A DNA stretch of 64,000 bases from Sorangium cellulosum So0157-2 (lineage in GTDB: Bacteria; Myxococcota_A; Polyangia; Polyangiales; Polyangiaceae), in contig NC_021658.1 of assembly GCF_000418325.1 (NCBI RefSeq), forward strand, positions 10,120,001 to 10,184,000, written 5' to 3'. Both the position numbers and the translations under genes were made by a program. The first letter of the stretch is position 1; each line of letters begins with the position of its first letter. Below are positions 47,156 through 55,516 of the stretch, one piece after another. The notes beneath the pieces are model-generated. The model made no database searches and was not told the DNA's origin. It worked only from the letters and a program-made list of their open reading frames with translations.

Positions 47156-48426
47156 AGCAGGCCCGGCGCGTCGCGCGCGGCGAGCCGGGCTACGGGGCCA
47201 CGGCGGCGCGCGCGGAGGCGCTCTCCAGGGTCCTCGAGGAGCAGCGCGAGGCGCTCTCTGCCTGCGCCGAGGCGCTCGCCGTGCCGGCGCGGACGCCGCT
47301 CGAGGACACGGCGGGCTTCGAGATGCAGGAGAGCCTGCTCGAGCAGGGCCGGGCGATCAGCCTCGACGCCGTCCACCTCCAGCTGAAGAGCGACGTCGAG
47401 CTCCTCTTCTTCCACCAGCTCGCGAGCCCGAGCTCCTCGGGCGGCATCAACGATTACCGGGGCAGGACGCGGCGGCTCGCCTACGACGTCGATCCCGTGT
47501 TCATGGTCGGCGGCCGCGCGCTGCTCACGTACGACTTCGAGCACGTGCGCAACGCCGCGCGCCTCAACGCCGGGTTCAAGACGGACCGGCTGTTCTCGTC
47601 GGGGGGCGACATCGCGTACGACAGCTCGCTCGGGAAGCTGATCGGCCTGAACGGCTTCGCGAGCGACGTCTTCGACATCGGCGCCGACCTCGTCGGCATC
47701 AGCACGAGCCTCAAGATCGCGCGGTTCACCTCGGGCAACGTCACCGAGCTCGCCGTCGATCCGGCGACGGGGCGCGACGCCGGCGCCGTGGCGAGCGCGC
47801 CGTTCCAGCTCCTGGTCCGCCAGATCGACGTCGGCTTCGACGTGACGAAGCTCTTCCCGGAGGCCGCGGACGATCTCTACCTCGAGGAGCTGCTCGTCGG
47901 CTTCCGGTACATGGATTACAAGCTCCCGCGCATCTTCTACGCGCTCCGCGAGCGGGAGCCGGGCACCGGCGATGTTTACGTCTTCGAGCGGCAGAGCCCT
48001 GCCCAGAGCGTGACATCGCGCTTCTACCAGGGCGGCTTCGGCCTGCGGATGGGCAACGGCGAGTGGCCGCGGGTCGCGCCGTTCGGCGACGTCGGCCTCT
48101 ACGGCGGCGCCGGACCGGTGCGCTACGCCTTCTCGGCGGATCCCGCGGTGCCGGGCGGCCCGCGCGAGGTCGACGAGGCGACGATGATCGCGCTCTCCGG
48201 CAACCTGTCCGTGGGGCTCCGGCTCCGGCTGACGTCGAACCTCAGCCGGCTCCGCCTGCTGACCGAGCTGTCCTACAACGTCGAGGCGGTCGGCCAGGGC
48301 ATCGTGTCCAGGATCCACGCGACGAGGCGTGGAGACGAGACGACCTACACGGTCGGCCGCAAGATCGACATCGGCGGCTTCGACCTGTTCCACGGGCCCC
48401 GCCTCCTCGCGGTGCTCGTGCTCTGA
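46819..48426 (+). CDS. C-terminal part of the frameshifted outer-membrane protein
   Basis: This frame is open from 46819, just after an in-frame stop, and reads ARALAAEERSVERLSAGRPL, then helices (KGKVAARRRALAGAQRDIAG, TIARDALRVTSFLLRMHTEA). From about 47390 it becomes a beta-barrel-like region: VELLFFHQLASPSSSGGIND, YDVDPVFMVGGRALLTYDFE, WPRVAPFGDVGLYGGAGPVR and a C-terminal YTVGRKIDIGGFDLFHGPRL. The first ATG in frame is 47116, but coding character begins earlier and no ribosome site supports that ATG. Joined to the upstream part it would be a lipoprotein of about 678 residues with a helical periplasmic part and an outer-membrane barrel. No family is recognised. Confidence 0.72.
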   Translation, partial: SHGAPAHGGPARGAPAHARALAAEERSVERLSAGRPLGAPDTPELAAAKGKVAARRRALAGAQRDIAGAAAELRAASAGQEPAATIARDALRVTSFLLRMHTEALAVAPYVVKQARRVARGEPGYGATAARAEALSRVLEEQREALSACAEALAVPARTPLEDTAGFEMQESLLEQGRAISLDAVHLQLKSDVELLFFHQLASPSSSGGINDYRGRTRRLAYDVDPVFMVGGRALLTYDFEHVRNAARLNAGFKTDRLFSSGGDIAYDSSLGKLIGLNGFASDVFDIGADLVGISTSLKIARFTSGNVTELAVDPATGRDAGAVASAPFQLLVRQIDVGFDVTKLFPEAADDLYLEELLVGFRYMDYKLPRIFYALREREPGTGDVYVFERQSPAQSVTSRFYQGGFGLRMGNGEWPRVAPFGDVGLYGGAGPVRYAFSADPAVPGGPREVDEATMIALSGNLSVGLRLRLTSNLSRLRLLTELSYNVEAVGQGIVSRIHATRRGDETTYTVGRKIDIGGFDLFHGPRLLAVLVL

Positions 48427-48796
48427 GGCGGGTCTACCGCCGTCGCGAGAAGCGCCGCCCTGCCCGGGCGAAGCGGCGCTGCGCCGGCGCCCGGCGGGAC
48501 GCCGGCGGCGTGAGCCGCGTCGATTCGATAGAATCGATAGAATCGATGAAGGACACGTCGCTCCAGAGTTCGAATTCTTCCACGACATCGGAACTGAGCT
48601 GGAGGGCATGGAGCTCGGCCATGCCGAGATCGATCGGGTCAAGCGGCGCAACACCGCGCAACACCGCGCAACACGCCGCCCGGATCGCGCCAGCGCAGCC
48701 TACACCGTGCGAGCGCTGTAGGCGGACCTGCGACGGTAAGTTCCTGGATGCAGCCGTCGGACCTCATGGTGTAAGCTCGATCGACGCGGTGAACCC
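48427..48796. repeat. Intergenic region with short tandem repeats
   Basis: 370 bases without a gene. GAATCGATA is repeated about three times near 48523-48547, and TCGATTC-GATA-GAATCGA there is a perfect dyad. GCGCAACACC is repeated three times at 48646-48675. The stretch is AT-richer than neighbours and must hold the promoter of the following kinase gene. Confidence 0.6.
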
Positions 48797-50350
48797 ATGT
48801 CGCTGAACTTCATCGAGGGGAGGCTGTTCGCAGGCAGGTACCGCGTCGTGCGCTGCATCGCGACCGGAGCCATGGGCGCGGTCTACGAGGTCGTGCACAT
48901 CGAGACGGAGCGCCGGCGGGCGCTCAAGGTGATGCACCCGCACCTCGCCGATAACCCCGAGTTCCACGCCCGGTTCAAGCTCGAGGCGCGCGTCGCCGCC
49001 CGCATCGCCACCGAGCACATCGTCGAGGTGTTCGACGCCGGGATCGACCCGGAGACCGGCATGCCGTTCCTGGTCATGGAGCTGCTCCGCGGCGAGGAGC
49101 TCAGCAAGCGCATCCGCCGCGCCGGGCGCCTGTCGCCGGAAGAGGCCGTCGCCTACCTGCGCCAGACGGCGACCGCGCTCGACAAGACGCACGCCGCCGG
49201 GGTCGTCCACCGCGATCTCAAGCCGGCGAACCTGTTCCTGGCGGCGGTCGGCGACGACGACGAGCTCCGCATCAAGGTGCTCGATTTCGGCATTGCCAAG
49301 CTCGTCGCGGAGACCGCGCTCGACTCGGCGACGACCGCCGCCCTCGGGACGCCGCTCTACATGGCGCCTGAGCAGTTCGGAGGCGCGTCCATCTCGAAGG
49401 CCGTCGACCTCTTCGCGCTCGGCATGATCGCGTACACGCTCCTCGTCGGCAAGGCTTACTGGCTCAACGACATGCGGGAGTTCAGCAACACGCTCGCGTT
49501 CGCGGTGATCGCGATGTACGGCCCGCAGGAGCCCGCGTGCGCGCGCGCGGCGGCCGATGGGGTGGAGCTGCCCCCGGCCTTCGACGCGTGGTTCGCGAAG
49601 GCGACGGCGCGCGACCCCGAGGCGCGCTTTCCGACCGCATCCGCCGCGGTCGAGGCGCTCGCCGAGATCTTCGACATCGCGCCCGCGCCGGCGAAGTCGT
49701 CGCGCCTGTCCGTGGTGGAGACGCCGCTGCCGCGCGCACACCAGGGGCCCGCTTCGTCGGCGCCGGCGCCCGCCCAGTCCTCCAGCACGGGCGTGGAGAC
49801 GAGGGTCGCTGCCGCGTCGCCGCGGAGCTGGTCCACGGTCGCGATCGCGGCCGTCGCCCTGATCGGCGGCGGCGCCATCGCCTTTGCCTCGCTCGGCGGG
49901 GGCGCGCGCTTCGCTCCGGGCAACGCGGCGGACGCGCCGGCGGCCCGGGCGGCCCCCGCCCCGCCGATCTCCACGCCGCCCTTCCCATCGGCCGTGCCGG
50001 TGCCCGCTCTCCCCGAGGCCTCCGGGCCCCCCGGAGCGCCCGACCTCGCGGCGCCTGCGGCCGCGACGCCCGCGCCGCGCGAGGACGGCGACCTGGCGCC
50101 CGTCCCCGCGGCAGCGTCCGCGAGCGCGAGCGACGCGATGCCGCCGCCTCGCGCGGCGCCGCACCCTCGCGCCGCGACGTCGTCCAGCGCCGCGACGTCG
50201 TCCAGCGCATCGCCGCCGTCCAGCGCATCGCCGCCTTCCAGCGCCGCGACGTCGTCCAGCGCAGCGCCGCCTTCCAGCGCGGAGCGCACGCCGACGCCGC
50301 CGGCGTCCTCCTCGGCCAAGCCCCGGGAATCGCTCTACTCGGCGGACTGA
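48797..50350 (+). CDS. Hanks-type Ser/Thr kinase with Ser/Ala-repeat tail
   Basis: A 517-residue kinase. Catalytic domain about 12-290: CIATGAMGAVYEVVHI (the first Gly of the loop altered), RRALKVMH, HRDLKPANLFLAA, VLDFGIAK and GTPLYMAPEQF. One membrane segment (WSTVAIAAVALIGGGAIAFA) at about 345-365. The outer tail is Pro/Ala-rich and ends with repeats of AATSSSA and SPPSSA types encoded by a short DNA repeat (about 50178-50280). It precedes an exported TPR-type protein by 86 bases, the same order as the pair at 26053-28615. Function within the cell is unknown. Confidence 0.93.
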   Translation: MSLNFIEGRLFAGRYRVVRCIATGAMGAVYEVVHIETERRRALKVMHPHLADNPEFHARFKLEARVAARIATEHIVEVFDAGIDPETGMPFLVMELLRGEELSKRIRRAGRLSPEEAVAYLRQTATALDKTHAAGVVHRDLKPANLFLAAVGDDDELRIKVLDFGIAKLVAETALDSATTAALGTPLYMAPEQFGGASISKAVDLFALGMIAYTLLVGKAYWLNDMREFSNTLAFAVIAMYGPQEPACARAAADGVELPPAFDAWFAKATARDPEARFPTASAAVEALAEIFDIAPAPAKSSRLSVVETPLPRAHQGPASSAPAPAQSSSTGVETRVAAASPRSWSTVAIAAVALIGGGAIAFASLGGGARFAPGNAADAPAARAAPAPPISTPPFPSAVPVPALPEASGPPGAPDLAAPAAATPAPREDGDLAPVPAAASASASDAMPPPRAAPHPRAATSSSAATSSSASPPSSASPPSSAATSSSAAPPSSAERTPTPPASSSAKPRESLYSAD

Positions 50351-50436
50351 CGCAGCGCCCGCGCCGACGCGCCGACGGCGGAGCGCTGTTTTCTTGCCTG
50401 CGGCGATACCAGGGATGGTATCTCCTGCATCCACCG

Positions 50437-51522
50437 ATGCGCTTCGCCTGGTCTGCGCCTCTAGTGAGCGGATTGCTGAGCATCGCGCTCACCGCTCCGG
50501 CGAACGCGCAGCCCGACGCCGTGGCCGTGGCCGAGTCGCTCTTCAACCGCGGTCTCGCGGACATGCTGGCGGGCCGGCATTCGACGGGCTGCCCTGCCCT
50601 CGCCGAGAGCTATCGGCTCGATCCTCGCGCAGGTCGGCTGTTCACGCTCGCCGAGTGCGAGGCCCAGTGGGGGCGCATCGCCACCGCCGTTGCGCGCTAC
50701 AACGACTTTCTGGCGCTGTATTCCCGCATGTCGGAGGCCGAGAAGCTCCAGCAGCTCGAGCGCTACAAGGTCGCGCTCGAGCAACGCGACACGCTCGCGC
50801 CGCTCGTGCCGCAACTCACGCTGTCGCTGCCGGACGACGCGCCCGCGGGCACGGTCGTGCAGCGCGACGGCATCACCCTCGAGCGGCCTTCCCTCGGCAT
50901 CCCGCTCCCCGTCAACCCGGGAGAGCACGTCGTGACGACGAGGGCGCCGGGGGGACCGCTGCACGAGGTGCGGTTCACGATCGACAAGTCCGACGCGAAG
51001 ACGATCGCGCTCGAGGTGAAGCTCCCCCGCGAGGAGCCTCCGCCCGACAAGCCGGCGGCTCGGCCGCCCGACCCGCTCGGCGTGCCGCCCGTGAGCGACG
51101 CGAAGGGCGCCGCGGGGGCCCCGCAGTCGTCCGGGCCCAGCGGCCAGCGGGTCCTGGCGTACGTGGCGGGCGGGCTCGCCGTGAGCGGGCTGATCGTCGG
51201 CTCGGTGACCGGGTGGATGGCGCTCAACGAGAGCAGCCGCGCGGACAAGGAGTGCAAGGACGTCGGCCCCGGCGTGGCGGAATGCGACACCCCCGTCGCG
51301 AAGGCCGCCGGCGAACGCGCGAAGGACCTGGGGACGGTGAGCACGATCGGCTTCAGCGCCGGGGCGGCGCTCGCGGGCGCGGCGGTGCTGCTCTTCCTGA
51401 CGGAGCCTTCCCCGTCCGGCCCGCAAGCCAGCGCCGCGCCCCGCCTGCAGGCCGGGACGGTCAGCTGGTCGCTGCTCGCCGGGCCGCGCGGCGGCGGCGT
51501 CGCGGTCCAGAGCCGGTGGTGA
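50437..51522 (+). CDS. Exported TPR/PEGA-like membrane protein, paralogue
   Basis: A 361-residue protein with a Sec signal (MRFAWSAPLVSGLLSIALTA, ending PANAQP). TPR-like helices (AESLFNRGLADMLAGRHSTG, RLFTLAECEAQWGRIATAVA) are followed by a helix (SRMSEAEKLQQLERYKVALE), a PEGA-like beta part (APAGTVVQRDGITLERPSLG, LPVNPGEHVVTTRAPGG), a Pro linker, and two membrane segments (RVLAYVAGGLAVSGLIVGSV and IGFSAGAALAGAAVLLFLTE) around a loop with two Cys (KECKDVGPGVAECDT). The layout matches the protein at 27566 closely, including the position after a Ser/Thr kinase. The start at 50437 directly precedes the signal. Likely a partner in an envelope signalling module; not proven. Confidence 0.8.
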   Translation: MRFAWSAPLVSGLLSIALTAPANAQPDAVAVAESLFNRGLADMLAGRHSTGCPALAESYRLDPRAGRLFTLAECEAQWGRIATAVARYNDFLALYSRMSEAEKLQQLERYKVALEQRDTLAPLVPQLTLSLPDDAPAGTVVQRDGITLERPSLGIPLPVNPGEHVVTTRAPGGPLHEVRFTIDKSDAKTIALEVKLPREEPPPDKPAARPPDPLGVPPVSDAKGAAGAPQSSGPSGQRVLAYVAGGLAVSGLIVGSVTGWMALNESSRADKECKDVGPGVAECDTPVAKAAGERAKDLGTVSTIGFSAGAALAGAAVLLFLTEPSPSGPQASAAPRLQAGTVSWSLLAGPRGGGVAVQSRW

Positions 51523-51813
51523 GCCCGCGCGCGCCCGTCGCCGCCGGCGCAACCCGCCCGTAACGCAGCTCGCCCGCGGCGCCCATCGCGCTGCGCGCGT
51601 CGGCGCGTCGGCGCGTCGGCGCGGCCGCGGCGGGCTCACGTCGCCTGGCACCCAGCCTGCACCCAGGTTGCGGCGTCGATGCAGGTGAATCCACGTCGGG
51701 ATCTCCCCGATTCGTCGAAAACGTGCGCCTCGTCGGTGGACACGATGGACACGATTCGGTGTAGCATCAATAAAAAACTACAGGCCGGCGCGCCCGGGCG
51801 GGAAGGTATGGCG

Positions 51814-52545
51814 ATGAGGAAAGGGCAATTCATGATCACGAAGACCACGATGGCCATGTTCGGGCTCGCGGCCTCCGGGCTGCTCGCGGGCTGCACGGAG
51901 ACGCTCGACTCGAAGCAGATCCGCACCGGAGGGATCTCGGCGACGCTGGAGGCGACCGCCGAGAGCGCGTCGTCGACGAGCGTGAAGGCCACGCTCAAGG
52001 CGGGCGGCGACGAGAGCAACACCTACGTCATCCTGAGCGCGGGAGACCGGATCTCCGCGACGGCGGACGGCGAGGAGGTCGAGATGTCCTCCGAGAGCTC
52101 CGGGGTCTACGTGGCCCGCTTCGACATCGGGGAGGGAGGCACCGAGCTCACGGTGCGGCTGGACCGCGAGGACGACGACGACGCGCCGAACAACGCCGGG
52201 ACGCTCCCCGACCCGTTCGACCTCGAGGCGCTGCCCAAGGATCCGGTCCCGCGCGGCGAGGACCTCACGATCACGTGGGCGCCGAGCGGGTCGGGCGACG
52301 ACATGGTGATCCGCGTGGACGGCAGATGCATCTTCGCCAAGACGTTCGATGTCGGGGGCGATCCTGGGACGTACACCATCGACGCGGATGAGCTGGAGGC
52401 GACGAGCTCGCAGGAGCCCGAGAGCTGCGACGTGGACGTCGTGATCAGCCGCACGCGCAGCGGCACGACGGACAAGACCCTGGACCCGGAGAGCTCGTTC
52501 GAGCTGAGCCAGGTCCGGCAAGGCCGCTTCACCTCGGCGCCCTGA
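51814..52545 (+). CDS. Acidic lipoprotein of unknown function
   Basis: A 243-residue lipoprotein. Start choice is open: ATG 51808, 51814 (GGAAGG seven bases upstream, used here) or 51832 (AAAGGG six bases upstream). The signal ends AASGLLAGC, a clear lipobox. The mature part has two beta-sandwich-like halves: TSVKATLKAGGDESNTYVIL with ISATADGEEVEMSSESSGVY, then DLTITWAPSGSGDDMVIRVD and PESCDVDVVISRTRSGTTDK. These resemble extracellular Ig-like folds but no family is assigned. It is acidic, with a DREDDDDAP turn. It is convergent with the next lipoprotein gene, only 16 bases apart. Confidence 0.78.
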   Translation: MRKGQFMITKTTMAMFGLAASGLLAGCTETLDSKQIRTGGISATLEATAESASSTSVKATLKAGGDESNTYVILSAGDRISATADGEEVEMSSESSGVYVARFDIGEGGTELTVRLDREDDDDAPNNAGTLPDPFDLEALPKDPVPRGEDLTITWAPSGSGDDMVIRVDGRCIFAKTFDVGGDPGTYTIDADELEATSSQEPESCDVDVVISRTRSGTTDKTLDPESSFELSQVRQGRFTSAP

Positions 52546-52561
52546 GGCGCCCTCCCTGCGC

Positions 52562-53473
52562 CTACCGGTAGAAGGCGACGTCGTCGATCCAGACATCGAA
52601 CGCCTGCCCCGGATCGAAGAAGAAATAGAAGCCCCAGAGCTGGTCCATGGCGGGCGCGTCGAACTGATCGCCGAACCCTGCCTGCTTGAGGCACGCCGCT
52701 GGAAGCTTGAAGCGCTTCCAGTCGTCCGCCAGCACGACGTACTGGTGGAAATGGTCGTAGCATCCATCCGCCTCGAGATCGCAGATGCCCCCCGTATGAC
52801 GGGTCTGCCGATCGACGAACATCACCTTCATCCTCTTGGTAGAGCTCTCCCCGGCGCGAGCCCAGAAGGTGATGCCACGGTACTTGGAGGCGTCGTAGAA
52901 ATCGTCGTTGTCCAGAAAGAAGGCGACGCCGGCTCCCCAGTCGCGGAAGCCGTCGTTGGCGCTGGTGTGCACGGCCACGAGGCTATCGCCGCGCGGAGGG
53001 TCGACGGTGCTCATCAGGTCGAGCTCGTTCTCAGGCTCGTGGATTCCCTCCGGTGACAGGTCGTTGTCCTTGAACCAGAGCCCTGCCCGAGGGCTCGCGC
53101 CGTCCCCCGTGGGGATCGAGAGGTCTTGATCTTCCATGTCGTCGATCAGCGACAGGTCGAGAACCTCCCCCGGCATCGCCTCGAAGACCTTGCACGGATC
53201 CCCGCCGCCTGCGCCCGCTGCGCCGCCGCCCGTGGCTGCGCCCCCCGACCCGCTGCTCGTGGCTGCGCCTCCCGCGCCGCTGCCCGTGATTGCGCCGCCC
53301 CCCTCGGCCGCGCTCCCTCCGTCACCGCCGCCTGCGCCGCCGCCCCCGTAGGCCCCGCCATCGACCTGGTAGTCCTTGTCGAAGCCGAAGATCTGCGCAC
53401 ATCCGAGCCCTAGCACCGCGATGGCACATTCGCCGGCGTACCCAACGAGAGCCCGCAACATCTTCGTTTTCAT
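52562..53473 (-). CDS. Lipoprotein with Gly-rich linker and carbohydrate-binding-like domain
   Basis: A 303-residue protein from ATG 53473. The signal (LRALVGYAGECAIAVLGLGC) is lipoprotein-like. Residues 35-105 are a Gly/Ala/Ser linker (GGGGAGGGDGGSAAEGGG, repeated GGAATSG). The rest is a jelly-roll-like domain: LIDDMEDQDLSIPTGDGASP, AGVAFFLDNDDFYDASKYRG, ITFWARAGESSTKRMKVMFV, WKRFKLPAACLKQAGFGD and the terminal LWGFYFFFDPGQAFDVWIDD. The D(M/L)ED..I start, the GI-FWA-R strand and the final F-V-WIDDV strand are the usual marks of CBM-like or CIA30-like galactose-binding domains. It probably sits on the surface and binds carbohydrate. No catalytic residues are evident. Confidence 0.83.
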   Translation of the reverse strand: MKTKMLRALVGYAGECAIAVLGLGCAQIFGFDKDYQVDGGAYGGGGAGGGDGGSAAEGGGAITGSGAGGAATSSGSGGAATGGGAAGAGGGDPCKVFEAMPGEVLDLSLIDDMEDQDLSIPTGDGASPRAGLWFKDNDLSPEGIHEPENELDLMSTVDPPRGDSLVAVHTSANDGFRDWGAGVAFFLDNDDFYDASKYRGITFWARAGESSTKRMKVMFVDRQTRHTGGICDLEADGCYDHFHQYVVLADDWKRFKLPAACLKQAGFGDQFDAPAMDQLWGFYFFFDPGQAFDVWIDDVAFYR

Positions 53474-53689
53474 GGTCGTCCCGAGGTCTTCATAGGCGAA
53501 GATAGGATGTTTTTCCGCCCGAATGAACGGCAAACATGGCCGAGGCACGTGGCTGTCGCCCCTCCGCCTCCTGCCCGCCGCGCCCGCCGGGCCCCCCGCG
53601 CCCGCCGCGCGCCGGCGATTCCGCTGCGCGACGACGCAGATCGAGGGAGCGGCGCCCACATCGGCGACGTGGGCAGCCCACATGCGGTC

Positions 53690-54046
53690 TCAGCCGAACA
53701 GCGCGGCGTAGTCGTCCTCACGAAAGCCCACCAGCACCCGGCTCCCCTTCACCAGCACGGGCCGCTTGACGAGCTTCCCGTCCTCGGTGAGCCACCGCGC
53801 GACCTCCGCGTCGCTCGCGGCGTCCACCCGCGCCTTGCCGAGGGCGCGGTAGCTCTGCCCGCTCGTGTTGAGCCACCGGCGCACCGGGAGCCCGCTGGCC
53901 GGGATCCATCGGGCGAGCTCCTCGGCCGTCGGCGGCTCGTCGACGATGGGCCGCACGGCGACGTCGACGCCGCGCTCGCCGAGCCACTTCAAGGCCTTCT
54001 TGCAGGTGCTGCACCCGGAGTACGAGAGGATCTGGACCTTGCTCAT
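53690..54046 (-). CDS. ArsC/Spx-family thioredoxin-fold protein
   Basis: A 118-residue protein starting MSKVQILSYSGCSTCKKALK. The CSTC redox motif (Cys12, Cys15) followed by KKALKWLGERG, then IVDEPPTAEELARWI, GLPVRRWLNTSGQSYRALG and the end RPVLVKGSRVLVGFREDDY give the ArsC/Spx/YffB fold. The cis-Pro region KRPVLV is typical. Members include glutaredoxin-coupled arsenate reductases and redox regulators. No ars genes are nearby and a CxxC rather than a single Cys favours the Spx/MgsR-like branch. The exact role is open. The longer upstream frame is Arg-rich and was not used. Confidence 0.88.
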   Translation of the reverse strand: MSKVQILSYSGCSTCKKALKWLGERGVDVAVRPIVDEPPTAEELARWIPASGLPVRRWLNTSGQSYRALGKARVDAASDAEVARWLTEDGKLVKRPVLVKGSRVLVGFREDDYAALFG

Positions 54047-54161
54047 GCGGGCGTTTTGCCCTCGCACGCGCGAAGTGGCAAGGCCCGCCGCTCCCTCTCC
54101 GCCGCCTCGCGCCCTGCGCCCTGGCGTCGAATCGGATGGATCCGCCCGGCGGGCCACGCCC

Positions 54162-55355
54162 TCAGTAGGGATACCCGGGGATGTTCACCGCTATCGAATA
54201 GAGCGAGTCGCCCGCCGTGATGTAGAGCGTCTTCCGATCGGCCCCGCCGAACGCGACGTTCGACGCCTCGATCATCCCCTCGATCGTGCCGAGCCTGGCG
54301 CCGTTCGGCGCGAGGACCTCGACGCCGCCCCTCCACCCGACGTAGAGGTTGCCCGCGCAGTCGACGCCCATGCCGTCGGCCTTCTCGAGGTTCGAGGCGA
54401 AATCGGAGGAGGGGCCGGGCGCGCCGCCTTCGTCCAGCGGATATCGCCGGATCCGGCCGATGCTGAACTCGGTGGCATAGAGGACGCGCCCGTCGGGCGA
54501 GAGCGCGACGCCGTTCGGCTCGTTCATCGTGCCCACGACGCTCACCTCGCCGGACGGCGACACGCGGTACACCGCCGTCGGCAGCTCCGGCCAGCCGGTG
54601 AGCTGGAACTCCGGATCGCTGAAATAGATGTTGCCGTCGGCCCGCACGGCGACGTCGTTCGGCGAGTTGAACCGCTTGCCCCCGTAGAGCTCGGCCACAG
54701 GGCGCCGCGCCTTCGTGCCGAGGTTGAAGGCGGAGATGTCGCGCGTGTCGTGGGTGCACGCGATCAGCTCCCCGTCCGTGGACAGGGCGAGGCCGTTCGT
54801 CGAGCTGTTCTCGATGAACACCTCGAACGAGCCCGGAGGCGTGAACCGGTGCAGGGTCGCCGGCGGGCCGTTGAGCGGCGCCTGGTTCCGCTGCGCGCGG
54901 TGGATGTCCGAGAAGAACAGCGCGCCGAGCTCGGCGACCCAGACCGGCCCCTCGACGTAGTCGAACCCGCCGCGCACCCGCTCCGCCCTGCGGTTCGCGG
55001 GCAGCGGATCGGCCGCATACGGCCCTCCCGGGCAGATCCCCGCGCCGCCGCCGCCGCCACCGCCGCCGCTCCCGCCGCCCCCCGCGCCGAGCCCGCCCCC
55101 CCCGGACCCGCCGCCGCCCGCGCCGCCTGACCCGCTCGCCGTCGTCGCGCCGCTCGTCGCGCCGCTCGTCGCGCCGCTCGTCGCGCCGCTCGCGCCCGCG
55201 CCGCCGCTGCCGCTCGTGGCGACCTGGCCCCCGGTGGAGCCGCCCGGATCGCCGCCCCCTTCCGAGGAAAATCCGGGAGAACCGGCGTCGTCACCACAGC
55301 CGCTCGCGGCCGCAGGCAGGATTCCACATAGCAACAGAGAAAATCGAGCTCTCAT
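54162..55355 (-). CDS. SMP-30/gluconolactonase-like lipoprotein
   Basis: A 397-residue lipoprotein started at 55355 (MRARFSLLLCGILPAAASGC, lipobox Cys20); an ATG ten codons upstream is possible. Residues 22-105 are a Gly/Ser/Ala/Thr linker with four GATSGAT-like repeats and poly-Gly. The six-bladed propeller shows FDYVEGPVWVAELGALFFSD (metal Glu), NGLALSTDGELIACTHDTRD, RFNSPNDVAVRADGNIYFSD (metal Asn), NEPNGVALSPDGRVLYATE, and KADGMGVDCAGNLYVGW (metal Asp). These are the divalent-metal ligands of the SMP-30/gluconolactonase/LRE family, lactone hydrolases. It is probably exposed on the surface; the substrate lactone is unknown. Confidence 0.87.
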   Translation of the reverse strand: MRARFSLLLCGILPAAASGCGDDAGSPGFSSEGGGDPGGSTGGQVATSGSGGAGASGATSGATSGATSGATTASGSGGAGGGGSGGGGLGAGGGGSGGGGGGGGAGICPGGPYAADPLPANRRAERVRGGFDYVEGPVWVAELGALFFSDIHRAQRNQAPLNGPPATLHRFTPPGSFEVFIENSSTNGLALSTDGELIACTHDTRDISAFNLGTKARRPVAELYGGKRFNSPNDVAVRADGNIYFSDPEFQLTGWPELPTAVYRVSPSGEVSVVGTMNEPNGVALSPDGRVLYATEFSIGRIRRYPLDEGGAPGPSSDFASNLEKADGMGVDCAGNLYVGWRGGVEVLAPNGARLGTIEGMIEASNVAFGGADRKTLYITAGDSLYSIAVNIPGYPY

Positions 55356-55516
55356 AAGCAAAGTTCTCCATCCCGAGATGCGCATGACGTGGATTTATCA
55401 CAGGCCAGCCGCCCGTTGTGGTCACCACCTTGCGGCGGAAAAATTGCCGCGTCGCGCGACGGGCCGTCTGGTATACGTGCGCGGAAAGGAGCCGCCTCCC
55501 CGCGGCAGCGCCCCTC

